Source: Timema cristinae
Lineage: Eukaryota > Arthropoda > Insecta > Phasmatodea > Timematidae
Length of the DNA stretch: 64,000 bases
Direction of reading: 5' to 3'
NCBI GenBank assembly: GCA_039000515.1
Contig: JBCFYV010000217.1
Coordinates: 34,211-98,210, forward strand
Under the pieces are notes generated by a model that did not search any database, was not told the DNA's origin, and was given only the letters and a program-made list of their open reading frames with translations. The translations under genes and the position numbers were made by a program. Every line of letters starts with the position of its first letter. Positions within the stretch are counted from its first letter, which is position 1. Below are positions 1 through 13,095 of this stretch, in pieces.

Positions 1-267
1 TTGGGGGGTCATGCCATCCTTGTTAGCCCTTGAAAGGGCCGATTTGTCACCTGAAGGCGAATCCTGCCACCTCGGCCAGCGGCACGCTCAGCTCCGGGAA
101 TTGCAGTGGCCCCGTTGGCTTAGGTAGCGACCGCAGGCTTGTTGCCCCTCGAGAGGGCAGCTGCACCTGAAGCTCCCGCCTTTGGGCTTGTGGTGGACCA
201 GTGCCACCTGGAATGAGCTCCTTCCTGACCGTAGGAGCTTTCAGTCCCCGCGAGCGGAAACCTTCAA
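1..267. other. GC-richer unidentified segment
   Basis: This opening segment is clearly richer in G and C than the AT-rich DNA that follows. It carries no long ORF and no motif I can place. It may be the end of a dispersed repeat that begins outside the window. Confidence 0.25.
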
Positions 268-505
268 CTCTAGTGAGGTAAATGATACAGCATTATTGGC
301 TATTTTCTAGTGAGATACATGATGTAGCAATATTGGCTACCTTCTAGTGAGATAAAAGATGTAGCAATATTGGCTACCTTCTAGTGAGGTACATGATGTA
401 GCAATTGGCTACCTTCTATTGAGGTACATGATACAGCGTTATTGGCTATGTTCCAGTGAGGTACATGATACATTAATATTGGCTATCTTCTAGTCAGGTA
501 AATGG
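268..505. repeat. 37-bp minisatellite, about 6.5 copies
   Basis: CTAGTGAG-type starts recur at 270, 307, 344, 381, about 416, 453 and 490, giving a period of 37 bp with one 2-bp deletion. Each unit reads roughly CTAGTGAGGTACATGATRYA, then GCATTATTGGCTAYNTT. Copies differ by several substitutions, so the array is old or slowly homogenised. Confidence 0.85.
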
Positions 506-659
506 TTTTGAGTTTAGAGAACTTGCTTACTTTTATATCTAGCTACACCTCTTTCTAATTGTACAGGATAAACACATTAAATTACACGTGATACAGTATT
601 TTTCTCTTTTTACTTTCTCGCTATCTTACAGGCAGAGAGAAATCAAAAAAGTTATACAT

Positions 660-1020
660 TTGAACTCGAGATTTTGATGAATGTCAACGTTCCATGACCC
701 CCCGAATCCGAAAGAGTGGTTTTCGGATTGCCATCTCTCTGTCTGTACTTCGGAGTAGAGCCTAAACTATTTAACCGATCGGGCTAAAACTTGGTATCTA
801 TGGTTTTCATAGGGTTGCCCCAAGGCGTTGATGGAATTGGATTTATAACCCAGGAATTAAGGGTAGTTTACTGAAGGGCAAATGGAGAAAAAATCTATTT
901 TCTCAAAATCGGCTCAACTGATTTTGATTAAATTTCTTTCAAAGCTCTTATAAATATTCCAAACAAAATGGCTACTATCAATATTTCGGCAAAAAGACTT
1001 TAAGGCTTCCGGTCTAATGC
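660..1020 (+). repeat. Dispersed repeat family R1, copy 1
   Basis: The segment resembles the one at 2955-3385 (same strand) and 54640-55050 (opposite strand). Shared landmarks, in order, are ATGAATGTCRACGT, a GTGGTTTT block, a GCCAT-TGTCTGT block, an AATTAAGGGTAGTTTACT block and CAACTGATTTTGATTAAA. No coding capacity is seen. It is probably a non-autonomous element or a decayed repeat; the class is unknown. Confidence 0.55.
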
Positions 1021-1604
1021 TGAACCCTCCTTAACTAAAATAAGAAATACACAGAATGTCCAAACAACAATGAATAACAAGGGGACAAAAAAGGGAGATA
1101 GTAGTGAGTGATTGGAGTTCTGTCCTTTAATACCTGAGATCAAATATTCGAAACTCAGATCTCGTAACCCACACCAGTTGCGGAATTAAATATATGGATG
1201 GTCAACCTCGTAGAGCTCATTAACGAAATGGTATATATCCCAAAATTAAAGTAATACGAAAATACATTTAAAAATACACTACGTATGGGTATTGTGAACC
1301 ATTAGACTAATAAATGCATGAACTAGTTTTAAGTTGATATTTATTCATCAAGAAGTTAATATCATATGAACATATATAATAATATATTATATAGAGATAA
1401 TCTTTGAAATATACAAGAAGCGTTCGTCAAGCTGTAATTCCCACATTCTGACGACATGCAAAGTTTTCAAAGAAAAAAATCAATTAATTATTTTGAGCTC
1501 CAGCACTAAATAACAACATAATCAAATGTGGCTTTACCTCAACAACAACCTTATCATAACGTCAAGACTTCCATTAGTAAAGTTTCTTTATTTTTTAATA
1601 TTTA
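1021..1604. other. AT-rich intergenic DNA, nothing recognised
   Basis: No ORF, RNA gene or repeat could be supported here on either strand. The segment is low-complexity AT-rich DNA. Confidence 0.4.
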
Positions 1605-1750
1605 GCACCACATCTTACTACCCGTTCGGGTTATACGTTTTAAGTACTAATTACACTAATGGGTTGGGAATTGGGAAGGTTGAATTAGAGGAAGTGAACC
1701 CGCATTTGCGTGGAGGGAGTGTGGAAAAAGTTTCTTTACGGAATAACAGT
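1605..1750 (-). repeat. SINE family B, 3' part
   Basis: Read on the minus strand, the segment ends in the tail ACCCGAACGGGTAGTAAGAT followed by GTGGTGCT, which is shared with the family A SINEs. Its body (ATTGGGAAGGTTGAATTAGA and CCCGCATTTGCGTGGA on the plus strand) matches the copy at 55103-55230. An 83-residue ORF crosses it on the plus strand and is not credible as a gene. Confidence 0.6.
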
Positions 1751-2789
1751 CATAATCATGTTATACTCATTAGTTAAATAGCAAAATACATTTCTTATAA
1801 AACATAAGAATTTATCCAAAAAATATCATAATAATCTCATAACAATTACCCCCTATTCCACTATGCGGTTAACGCTAAACAATCTCATTATAACAACAAA
1901 ATATTGCATAGACCTTCTCAAAAGGCAATTAACTAACCATACGTTGAAGCTTAATGATTTCATAGTAAAATAAGATCATTCTACGCATTACGTAAATTTA
2001 AGCCCAGTTAATAAGTTCCAAATATTTACAAATGGTCAAAATAACAAATATGTAACTAATAGAATTCAATATTGACATTATTTCCAGAAGTTAAAGATAT
2101 CGATAGTATCATAAGTTCAATGATCGATTCTTCCCAGGGTAGGTAATTAAATCGATATTATCTCAACAATCGATACTATTGACACGACTAAGTTACAATT
2201 TAGGCACGCAGAAATAAAAAAACAGATCTTATTTTTATTTTAAGTATTTAAGAAATGGCCGAAAGAGAATTTTGAAATATATAACAAAAATTTTAAATAA
2301 AAGGAAAATATACTAAAATTGCCAAAGAGAATGTAGACCTTTCATTTTAACAATTTGAAGCCGGAGCTTCTTCTTATCCAAATATAATCAAGTCCAAGAG
2401 TGATGACAAGATGTCTTGCCGCCACTATATATATACAACACAACCCAGAGAAAATGTATGACGGGAAAAAGGGTGGGGGACAACACCTGGAACACTCGGG
2501 AACAATACGCGCATGACACCATAGCTTCAAAACATATTCTTAGAGCTTCGAGATTATCCTAGAATATAGACGAGTAAAGTGTATTTGCCACTAGAGCTCT
2601 TTGCATCTCAAGTTATTTGTCACTACTTCATAACAACACTGGTGGTCAGTCTAATACAGGCCACAGGTGCACGTAGTTGTGATTGATATTTCCTCGCGTT
2701 GTTATTGTGCAATGGCGCTGAGAGTTGTGCAATGGGGTAAGAAACAAGTTTATATTCAATTTTTGTAGCCCAATGCTACAATGCGTAAA
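1751..2789. other. AT-rich intergenic DNA, nothing recognised
   Basis: Short spurious ORFs only. No element boundary or RNA structure was recognised. Confidence 0.4.
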
Positions 2790-3385
2790 CTCTAATATTG
2801 ATTATATCTCCAAAACTTTTGAGATACGAAATTACTTATCTCTAAATACATGTAGATCTATCTATAATAAAAAAATATTTGAAACATGTTTTTGTAAAAC
2901 TAATAACTTTCAAATTATATGCAAATATATATTGCAACCGTAAAAAAAATCTATCCCAAAATGTTGATGAATGTCGACGTCTCATGTCCGCCTGAACCGT
3001 AAAAAGTGGTTTTTGCAACGCCATTTGTCTGTGTGTCTGACTAACCCTAAAATTAAGAGCAGTTTACTAAAGGGTGAAAAGATAAAAATTCAATTTTCCC
3101 AAAATCACCTACAACGATTTTGATTAAAAGTTGTATCTAGGCAGTGATTAAGATTATAAACGAAACGGCTTTTTTCATTTTCCCATGAAAATTATTTTTA
3201 GGGTACTTAATAGATGCTAACATTTCTATGTCTCCATAACTGTTTGAGGTACTAAATAACTTATTATAAAATTTTATTACTATTAAAAATAAACACTTTT
3301 ATCCGAAATATATTTTTATAAACCAATAATTTCTGACATATTTCCAAATATATCAATACAATTTTGTGAGTTCTAGTTGTGAAGA
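2790..3385 (+). repeat. Dispersed repeat family R1, copy 2 with a preceding partial copy
   Basis: The part from about 2955 matches the reverse complement of 54640-55050 over some 400 bp. Common blocks include TTTGATTAARATTMTAAA, AATACAATTTTGTGAG and a TATTAAAAATAAA-AACTTTTAT stretch. The part at 2790-2940 resembles the 3' half of the same unit, so two copies sit head to tail. The family has no visible coding region, terminal inverted repeats or target duplications. Confidence 0.55.
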
Positions 3386-4227
3386 GATACTATTTAAGGG
3401 GGAACTCCCACCAAATATCTAAAATACTTGTACTACTAACCTCCTTAAATCTGATGGTAGTTATTATTTAATAGATTTGTAAATTTTTCTCCTATTAAAA
3501 TAAAGGTTGTTTGTTACAAACAAAAGTTATTTGGTTTCTTTAAATCCAACCATTAAAAATATATAAAATATTGAACTTCAACGTTTTAAAATAATTTTAA
3601 TGATTTTTCTTCCATGATTACGCCCAAAATACCTTTTCAAAAATTGTATGTCTCTGTTTTCAAAAAGATTGTCTCTTTGGCTATTTCCTGAATAATTTAG
3701 ATTTTTTTAAAAAAATATTAAAATATGTATTTTAATTAATAATTTGTACAAGGGTCGTATTTTAAAAAACTATGTTTATTAATTAAAAATAAACTTAAGA
3801 AAATATGCAAACAATTATTATTTCACCCCCTAAATAATTGAATACCTTTTCACCTGAACAGTTTTCTGAACCACCACATTAAGTGTTGTATATTTTAGAA
3901 GAGAATATCGTAGTTTTTAAATTTGAGTCTACCGACCGGTTGCTGTGTGTGTCTCTTGAAGCCATTTCCTCCACCGCTCAACGACCCGCTAGCTCCCCTC
4001 ACAGTTCCATGAGGGTGTGTTGCAACTGACGTCCCAAACTGGTTTTCAAATAGACATTCTTCAGTGAGAATAGTTTTAATGTTTTTGTTCGTTTTTTTAC
4101 TATAAAAATGCAATACATTTTAAGTAATATTTTTTTATTTATTTAGTCCATGTGTGATTTTTTTTGGTGTTGATATATTTGTGATAGTTTCAAACAAATT
4201 TATCAAGTTTCACTAAGTAAACTAGTT
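3386..4227. other. AT-rich intergenic DNA
   Basis: Mostly AT-rich sequence. A somewhat GC-richer patch lies at 3930-4040 with a 72-codon minus-strand ORF that has no recognisable domain and is unlikely to be a gene. Confidence 0.35.
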
Positions 4228-4229
4228 TG

Positions 4230-4449
4230 AGACTTCTCTGCTATGGGTCCGGGTTCAATCCTTCACCTCTGACGAGACGTGTATTAATCACAACTTGTGA
4301 ATGTGTGAGTGCCAGGCCTCCACAGTGGTTCGGATCCCACGTTAAACTGTAAGTCCTCCATTTGATCTCACAATCACCCTACGCATTGCACCTTAGCGTA
4401 AGTAGTTATAACAAAACGGGTGCTAATAATAATAATAATAATAATAATA
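4230..4449 (+). repeat. SINE family A, internally shortened copy
   Basis: The segment carries a B-box GGGTTCAATCC at about 4251-4261, the family A body (GCCAGGCCTCCACAGTGGTT, then CACGTTAAACTGTAAGTCC), and ends in a GGTGCTAATAATAATAAT tail. The A-box side is diverged, and part of the body after the B-box is missing compared with the copy at 9084. It is presumably a dead SINE, once transcribed by RNA polymerase III and moved by LINE enzymes. Confidence 0.8.
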
Positions 4450-4845
4450 CTATAGTTATTATAATTAAAACAGTGCCTATGGGGAGCAAAAACCACCACC
4501 CTATAAAGTACAAAACTTCAAACAAATAAATGAAATAGCAATTCCTCGGTAAGTGTTAGAATTTAAATTGTATCTATATCGAATATGAAACAGATATTTA
4601 GATTAGCTAACAATGTATACATCTTCACTCCTAATAGTTTAATAATAGTAATAAAAAACACATATTTTCTCATTTATAACTTTTCATTAAAAATATTAAT
4701 AGTTTATTTAATGCAACATAGGAACTAACACTATTAAGTTGGTAAGAAAATGTTTTCATAAATCACAACACTAATAAATATTTTAAGGAGATATTTTATC
4801 GAACAATTATTCAATAGATCTGAATCGTTGGGTGCGCGAGGTAAG

Positions 4846-5010
4846 TTTCAGGATCATGTTTGGTTTGCTCGTAGCTGGAAGTTCTGGGTTCAAATCTCAG
4901 TCACGTGGACTGAGGGCTGTTCTTCCCTAAGTGTTTATCCACACTTCCTTCACGCAAATGCGGATACGCTTACTTTAATATTATTTTCCTTAGCTCTATT
5001 TCGTTATTAT
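4846..5010 (+). repeat. SINE family B, 5' tRNA-like part
   Basis: A B-box-like GGGTTCAAATC lies about 45 bp after the start, with an A-box-like TTGGTTTGCTCGTAG before it. Downstream CTTCACGCAAATGCGGATAC matches, in reverse, the GCATTTGCGTG block of the 1605-1750 and 55103 copies. That links the tRNA-like head and the 3' tail into one SINE family. Confidence 0.6.
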
Positions 5011-5369
5011 AATTAAAATGTGAATATCACAGATGGATAGTAGCAGGGCCGGATTAATGATAGTAATTTGTTTGGGATTAAACGTCTTAATTTGATTATT
5101 TGAATTTTTATTGCGTGGGCAAGGAACGGGTCCAACTACTAGTTTTATTTATTTGTTGTATTTAACGTGCGCTTTCTGAACCAAATGATTATATAAGTAC
5201 ACGAGAATTTCTATGAGTGAGATCGAAAGGGCCTAACAATTTTGCCGGGAAAGGTATTTTCACAAAACTTACAGGGTTATCTTACATACTACAATCAAAA
5301 TGGGACCAATGGCTTTACTCTCCCTCCAAAAGAATTTATGCTATGAATTGTTATCACTCGAAAGAAATC

Positions 5370-5770
5370 CTTTGACCCCGACGGGGTTTTAACCCACGAA
5401 CACCGGGTCTTGAGGCGAGCACTTTACTCCAAGACCAGTGAAGTCGACCAAACTGCTAACATATATGATTGAAGTATGAAGATAGCGCCACAAGCACAAA
5501 ACCAAGTATTGTTCGAGAATAGGAATAACAATCTCAACTAAAATCATTTATAGCTGCACCAGTGAGTACGTAAAGTAAATGCAAGGCTCATTTAGTCTAG
5601 CCTACTGGCAACGGCAAGATCGGGGTTCAATTAGATTTTTTTTTTCTAAATGTAATTCTTTTATTTCTATATGCAAGTATAGGTAAATTTCACCTATATT
5701 CTACCTTCATCACCCCTAACCTATTAACGGGAGTAAATTAGTATAGTTCGAACGGTTAGTAAGGCAATGA
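5370..5770. repeat. Diverged tRNA-derived SINE pieces
   Basis: On the minus strand, 5370-5460 has TGGTCTTGGAG followed by GTGGGTTAAAACCCC, spaced like A and B boxes. On the plus strand, 5590-5645 has GGGGTTCAATTAG directly followed by a T-run, as at a pol III terminator. At 5700-5770 there is a diverged family-B body and a CCGTTCGAAC tail-like piece. The order suggests two partial or rearranged SINEs. Confidence 0.4.
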
Positions 5771-8354
5771 GCTAAAAACTAAAGTCGAAGAACGTCGAGC
5801 AGGACCTTATCTAGGGTGTTATGCTCATTATAGGAGCCGGGGAAAACCTTACTAAAATGCCAAATAGCTATTTGTGCTAACTTTTATGCATTTTTTAAAT
5901 CTGCATATTGTTTTTCTCATTAAACAAACTTTACACGAATCAACAAATTGAGGAGCTTTGAGCGTAAAATCACCACTCCTCTTTTGATTAGAAAAGATGT
6001 CAAATATATAATCTCAATAGATATATTGTATTTGTTTATTTCTAAGAGAATTTTAAATATTTTATTCCTATAAACTCATTAGGTAAATAAAAATAATTAT
6101 GGTTAAAAAAAAAGGTAAACTAAAGATTAGGGCTAATGTTAAAGGGTGTTAAATTAGTGAAGAACATTTTTTTAAATAACGGCTGTTTCCATAAGTTCGG
6201 ATTTTTTTAAAATAGTATATTGTCTTAGTGTTAACATTTATGACTAATTCCCTTTTTAATTTACTGTTTTACAAACTTGTGTGCATTTTATGTATTTGAA
6301 ATATTAATTTTGTGTTGACAACTACAAATATGTTTTATGTTAAATACTGTTTTTGGTTTGACAAATGCTGTGCATTTTTATTAATTTATTTTAAACAAAT
6401 ATTATTCAAGCAATTTTTTTTTTTGTCACTACATGAACGTCATTGTTCAACGCTCTATTTATTTATTTGACCATAATATAATAACTGTCCGGATAGCTAC
6501 ACATTCTTTTGTGACTAAATATTATATTGTGTTTACTGTGGAGGGGGTTAGAGAAGAGACTTAATTCAAATAATGGTTTAGGGTGAAATCATCTCACATG
6601 TATAATTTACTAGCAGACTGATCCATTCTTTGTACTATATCAAACTATTCATATTAGGACGTTCAACATCCGGCTGTTAGCATTTATATAATTACTCCTT
6701 GCACAATACCAAGCTAACTATGGCAATCATAATTTAAATTTTACGCTCAGCTTTCACTCATAAATTTTAAATTTTAACACTTATTATTTTCTTGAGTACT
6801 CCTTCTACCTTTCCCCCAAATTTCAATTTTCTACCGAAGTTAAAACGTCTTTCTTATTTTGACCCCCTCCTCCAAGTCCTGGAGCCCAATTTTTAAATTC
6901 CTCATTTTGTAAATTTTCCTTGTTAAATGAGGTGGTCCTTCTAAAGATCTTAAAAATTTCAATTTTTCATCCTATCTCGAAGGGGCTTGGATTTTTCTGA
7001 ACACACGTCTAAACTCACTTTTGTTTTTTTATATATTACTAGTATGAAGTACAGCTTTGCCCGGAAGAATAGTTTAGGGTAACTAAAAAGATTAAAAAGG
7101 GTTTAAATTAACTCAAATTAATTTTTAAGGGTTATATAATAAGTTAAAAATAAGGTTTAAGTATATAAAAGGGGTACTAAGGGAAAAGTGACGACAGACA
7201 GACGGCATTGCGGAAATAATGTTTTTGGTTTCAGGGGTCACGAAACGTTGACATTTATCGAAATTTCGAGTTAGATTTATTTGACAATCACAATACTAGT
7301 ATATATAGACCGTTCCTTGTATTTATTTATTTTATTTTTAAACAGTAAATAAGGTAGTTTTAATTCAATATTTATCTGGCTTTGGCCTTGTATACAATAT
7401 ATAGAATCTAGTAGAATTTGATTTTTTCAATAGGAAATTCAGGGGTTATTTTAATGTGTAGAGCATTTATCCCTTTTGAAATATAAATCGTAAACCTGGT
7501 TTTAAAAGGTATCTTATGCACTCAACACACCTTTAATGCTCTTTATTTTAAGAATCACATAATTAATGTATTTATTAAACTAGTATTGAGTCTTGGGGGA
7601 GACCAATTCCCAGTTTTCCCTCTATTGGGTGTGCCACTGACCTATATATACATATATTGGGTGTTATATATATTCACACGAGTATATAATACCCAAGGAA
7701 GAACAAACAGAGAAATTCTGCATTAGTCTTTTTTTTTGTGGTATAGCTTCAATTTGAGGAAACACTCCAATTGTCTATGTTAATAGGCTGGCATTTATAA
7801 ATTATCAGAACTACATTATATCTATTAAAATAACTGAATATTTTGTTTTTGCTTTGAAACATTTTTGACAGTATTTTATTTTGTGATAAATTAATGGAAA
7901 ACTATCACATTATAAACATTTTCACGTAAATTAAAATGTATAATACGACACAATCTTACATACTTTATCATTTAGTAACCAACCAAGAGTTGGTTTACTT
8001 CCATTGTATATTACAATTAGGAAACAAATTTTCATAATTTGTCGTCAGTAGCCCATAAGGGAATGTCTGTGTGGTGCACTGTACCATTTATTTATTTTTT
8101 CAAACCTCTAAACACTTTAAGCAAGATTGATCCTGCTAATTTTAAAGTATGGTGTTGCGAGTAAAGACATGCCTACTTTGATGAGTTTTGTTTAAATTTT
8201 TATATTAATTGTATAAAGCCGAAAATGACCGAACTCGATTGAGTATATACATTAATTTGGACACCCTTTGATTATAAATTGTGGGCAGGAGGAAGATCAC
8301 AAACCAAACATGTTTATGTCCTTGTATATTATGTGTGCGTGTGTGTTCAAATAT
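5771..8354. other. AT-rich intergenic DNA
   Basis: Long AT-rich stretch without credible genes. A block at about 7170-7280 (TGACGACAGACAGACGGCAT, later GTTGACATTTATCGAAATT) resembles the start of repeat family R1 in reverse orientation. Confidence 0.35.
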
Positions 8355-8379
8355 CACACACACACACACACACACACAA
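8355..8379. repeat. (CA)n microsatellite
   Basis: About twelve uninterrupted CA dinucleotides. Confidence 0.95.
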
Positions 8380-9083
8380 GTACGATTCTAGAATTGTTAG
8401 TTTTAATTGTTTAACTTTTTAGAAATTCAAACCATCCTATTCTCAATGAATAGTTCTTAGCTCAGGCTTGAAAAACTCCGGGCTATTTAAAAAATAAATT
8501 GGGCTATATTAGGTTTTATTGGGTTTGTTGTGGTGTGATTAAAGATCTTATGTATGTTATTTGACTAAACCAATCATTCTAACATATTAATTAGTGCCTA
8601 GACTGTTACTTTACAAAAACAAAATAACGTCCACGCCTAGCAATAATATTATATTTTATAAATCAATTTTTTTAAGGAATTAAATCAATATACATTAGCA
8701 AAATTCAAAATAAGACTTTCATGCAATCATGTTAGTAAAATTTGGTTCTTACAAAAGAATGTTTTAAATTTGAATTGTATGTGTATTTATTAAAATATTC
8801 AATAACATTAGTTTGATCTAGTTCTATGTTAGTATGTTTAATTCCATTTACAATCTATCTACATTTTTATTTAAAGTAATTAATCATATCTTAAATATTA
8901 AAAGGAAAATAGACTAATTACTTTAAAAAAGTTAGACAATTGCTTTGTATTCAAAATATAATTAGTTTTTTGTTTTTTAAGTAGGTATTTTTAATAAAAA
9001 CCCATGTGGTTTTTTTATGGGGCTGGATAGAATTGTAACAACCCTGTCTTAGCTAACTCTACTTGCTCTAATTATATGCAATT
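8380..9083. other. AT-rich intergenic DNA, nothing recognised
   Basis: No gene or element could be supported. Confidence 0.35.
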
Positions 9084-9348
9084 GGGTGACCTGGTGGTCT
9101 AGGGGTAAGGTGTCAGACTTTTATGCTGGTGGCCGGGTTCAATCCTTGGTCCCGGCACAGATTTATCTGATTTCCAAACCCTTCCTTCACCTCTGACAAG
9201 TTATCTTGTGAATGTGGGGAATGCCAGGCCTCCACCGTGGTTCGGATTCCACGTTAAACTGTAGGTCCTTCATTTCATCTCATAATCACCCTACCATTAC
9301 ACATTAGCGTAAGAGCGTATAACCCGAACGGGTAGTAAGACGCGGTGC

Positions 9349-9386
<38 letters not shown>
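9084..9386 (+). repeat. SINE family A, full-length copy
   Basis: The A-box TGGTCTAGGGG (9095-9105) and B-box GGGTTCAATCC (9135-9145) are spaced as in a tRNA promoter. The tRNA-like head is followed by a body shared with the copies at 13284 and 16488, then the tail ACCCGAACGGGTAGTAAGAC, GCGGTGCT and (AAT)n. A tRNA-derived, pol III-transcribed SINE is the clear interpretation. The tail shared with unrelated bodies suggests copying of a partner LINE 3' end. No target duplication is obvious here. Confidence 0.88.
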
Positions 9387-10785
9387 GATACTTGTAAACA
9401 ATAGGAAACCCCAAAAACAACACTACTCAATCATTTAAGGAAATCTTATATTGTTATATTTCATTTCAACATTAGTTAATCACTAACTTCTAATACTTAA
9501 TTTGAGTAATTTTAAATATTAGACACTTTACAAAGATTTTTGTTTATTAATATATAAAGAAATGTTTAGTTTGTCACTGGTTTTATTTATAGTTCTTTCC
9601 CTAACGCTAAATTACTGGACTTTGTAAATACAATGGAAATTAAACACACATGCTCTCTAACCTTTAACCTTTTCACAATTATTATGTAAGTATTGTAAAA
9701 TTTTACTTAACATAATTTATATTTTTATTGTCTTTAGGTTGAGTATACTATAATTTTGATCGTAAGAAGAGTAAATGACTCTCACAAACGTTAGTAAAAC
9801 TACATTGATTTATTCATATCTCAAGTAATGTGATTTACATCTTTAACTTTCGATATATATTATAAATAGGTCTACCTTTAAAATAATAATTAAGTAAAAT
9901 GCCATTAACTTTGACCACAATTTTTTGTTATGTATTTATTTGTATTTTATAACCCTGTTCTTCCTACAAGAATTAGAGTATACCTGGCCAAACTCATTGG
10001 AGAGTGGTTTTTACCTTTATAGTTATCACACTATTTTTTTTACATCCTTGTCAGAAGAATGTTGGTGCATTTACAATAAACAATCCTTCTTAATTTTAAA
10101 TTATTATAAGTAAAATCCTTGTATATAATATTAATGTATAAATAAATTGTTTTTATCCAAAGTAGTTTTAATTTGGTCTATTATGAATTATTATTAAAAC
10201 AATTTAAAAGATTTACCCACATTTTAATTTATTGGACCTTTTATTTTAACTATTAACTTTCCATTAGAATTATTTATTGTATTAATTAATGCATAATATT
10301 AAGGTTTTAGGCCTACACCTTAATTAGAAATACAAATCTAATATACTATTATAGATAGTTAATAATATACTATATTATACATGTGTACACACTGAAAGAA
10401 TGTTGAATGAAAACTACTACAGCTATCTATAATTTTGAAATAGAACCCAAACCCGGCCTTCCATACATTAGCCGAAAAAAAAAGAAGAAACTGACCCTTT
10501 ACTTTCCATGTCTCGGAATCTACTTTTGGAAAGAATGTATACCTGCTAGTCAGTCAACCGTACAGCCGACGAAATGTTTAGCTGTACACAAGCGGGGGAA
10601 ATGGAATTGAAGTTCTCTATACGCACGAAGCGTAGCGGATTTGAAACAAAATAGAAGGTATAGGAGTTCTCTCTTAAGTTTAAACGCAATAATTCTCTAA
10701 TTCCATAAAGTAAGAAATAAGTAAGTGTCTCAAAAGGTTTATGTTCTCTTTCTTTCAACCTTTGAGGGGAAATGTTTGCACAGCA
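9387..10785. other. AT-rich intergenic DNA
   Basis: No convincing gene. ORFs of 60-107 codons occur in several overlapping frames, without domains. Confidence 0.35.
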
Positions 10786-11653
10786 CAGGGGCGAATCCAG
10801 GATTTTCATGTGGGGTGGAGGGACGGAGTTGCTCCCACCGGGATCGGGTCGGGGATAAGAGCACCTCAAGAAATTTTTACATAAAAATATTTCAAAATTT
10901 GAAAGTAAATCCTTAAGTAATTTTTCAGTGTAGCGCTAAACTTGAGAATAATCCTCTAATTAATAGTATAACTCGAAATTTGCGATCAGTATTGAAATTT
11001 ATTTAAAGCAAATAATAATAACATTAACAATTAGTGATTATTAAGAGGGAGATAAATTTAAACATTATAACAATTATTATTTATATGGTTTTTTTTAGAT
11101 ATTCAATCAATATGACAAAATAGATGGAATTATTCAGATTTCGAACAATCGAACTTTAACTCTACACTATAGTATAGCTAGCTATTTCTCATTCTAACTA
11201 GAAATTTTACTACAAAGACATACTAACACGATATGTGTATGGTATTATTCAAAGATTTTGTTTAAAGCACGTTATTTAAAAATAAATTATTTGAAAGATC
11301 TTTATTTATTATTAATCAATGAAATAGTAGTCATAAAAATGATAAAATAAAGTTAAGCTAAACAATGTTTGAGCAACAAGGTGAGAGGAATGCAACTTAA
11401 ATTTTAATAATTTCATTAATGCCTATTTTCACCACTTTAATATTTAAGGTGACTGTCTTAAGTGTTTGTAATAACTACTGTATATTAATCATTTAATAAT
11501 ATTACCATTAACAATTTAAAAAAATGAAATCTGGCTAGTGAGATAGTATTACATGACATTAAAACTAGTAGTGACTTTAACATTGATTTAATTGGTTTAA
11601 TTTCTTGAAGGGGGGTGTGCTCCCCCCACGCTCCATTCCTGGATCCACCTCTG
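10786..11653. mobile_element. Non-autonomous hAT-type element
   Basis: The left end begins CAGGGGCGAATCCAGGATTT, and the right end, reverse-complemented, begins CAGAGGTGGATCCAGGAATG. These form an imperfect terminal inverted repeat with the CAGxGGyGxATCCAGGA form common in hAT superfamily elements. The flanking octamers are GCACAGCA (10778-10785) and GTACAGAA (11654-11661), which agree at 6 of 8 positions, as expected for an aged 8-bp hAT target duplication. The 0.87 kb interior is AT-rich and non-coding, so the element depended on a transposase encoded elsewhere. Confidence 0.7.
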
Positions 11654-13095
11654 GTACAGAAATGATCTATCTCTCTCATTCTAGACTCAATAGTCAATAA
11701 TTATATATTTTATTAGTCAAAATTTATAAAAGAGAAATTCAAAAGCAATGCGATAACCATAAGATGTGCATCTCCTAATAAAATGTCTAAAATTTTAACC
11801 GGAAGTCAACATTTTAATACAAAGTTGTGTCCTTTGGGGATCAATATTGATATTTTTTATTGGTCCAAATATACAATTGAAGACCTTAATTCTTTAAAAA
11901 TAAAATTATAAAATTTAAAACCACGAGTACAAAAAGTTTGACGTATGTAGAGCGCAACTTGTTCTCGGGTTCGCTAGTGTATATCATATTACACATTTTG
12001 AGTAAATATCTCCATTTTTAAAGAATAGAGCGAGAAAGTCCGTGTGAGTTTCATACCATTTATTTCTTCTAGTGTGGGGTTTCCCTCTATGAAGTCTTGT
12101 AGAAGAGTAGGAAAATGTGACCTTGACTGCAGGAGTTAAAGGAGAAGTTGAGTGTAGTTCAGATTGTTGAGGTAGTTAGTTACCGTGGAGTATCATCTGT
12201 GTAGCTGTCTTGTCTAAAAGTGGTGGTGAAATCCCAGTTCATTTAATCACATGGGAGAGTTGTGGGAGACATAGGAAGAGATGTTGTGAACTGACAACTG
12301 AGATAAGTGAAGAGTAAACTTGGCGCTATCTATAGTACCTACGTTACACTCGCTGGATGAATATAAAAAGATGGAGGCAACAATTCAAATAATGAATGTA
12401 TTTAAATCCATTAAATGGCCAGATAGCAATCCTCGGTATTTACAGAAACAATTTCGGGTTCAGTATCCACCAGGACCACTTCTGGCTCAATAAACTTGAG
12501 GAGCGCTGATGCCTTGCCAGAACAAAATGCAAAATGTTACACCAAATAGCATCGCCAGAAAGTGATGACTCCGTGCAATCTTATATAAGAAATTTAACTG
12601 ATGACACAAGGGATTATAATTCACAGTTTGTGACTCTGTAAAAAGTATAAATTACTTAATATTTAAATAAATAATTAAACCATTTTTATAAAATAGTTAT
12701 ATATTCCAAACCTACCTTATTGGCACTGCTATTATCTCTTCTGGAGGTATACACAAGTGGAAGTTTGTATATTGGTAGCTTGCAGCCGTTCCGACAAAAT
12801 TGTTATCAACTCATCAAACGTTGATGCATTCATACGGAACAGCGAAAAAATGTTGTAGGGTGTTCACATAGTTCTTCATACAGAATGGAAAATTTTCTTT
12901 TAACAATCTGAAATGTTAAATTGGATAAACCCAGTGATATCTGCCTATTATTTTATTCTTTATTGATCGAATAACCACAGCACAAACAACTGAAGTTTCT
13001 GAAAAATCAATTTTTTTTTCGGAAAGAGGAAAACCGCATAAAACCTTTCTTGAGAAAAAAAAATTCAATGAGAAAATTGCTGTCTGGGTGTGGGG
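11654..13095. other. Intergenic DNA, possible decayed coding fragment
   Basis: The 12000-12640 part is less AT-biased than its surroundings. On the minus strand around 12430-12540 a short open stretch rich in Glu, Val and Asp occurs, but it is closed by stops on both sides within about 40 codons. I could not assign it. Confidence 0.25.

Noticed and set aside
9084..9160. Functional tRNA gene
   Set aside because: A and B boxes are present, but there is no cloverleaf acceptor or anticodon pairing, and the unit continues into a SINE body and tail repeated elsewhere.
12430..12660. Coding exon on the minus strand
   Set aside because: The open stretch is under 40 codons, bounded by stops, with no splice signals I could support and no recognisable domain.
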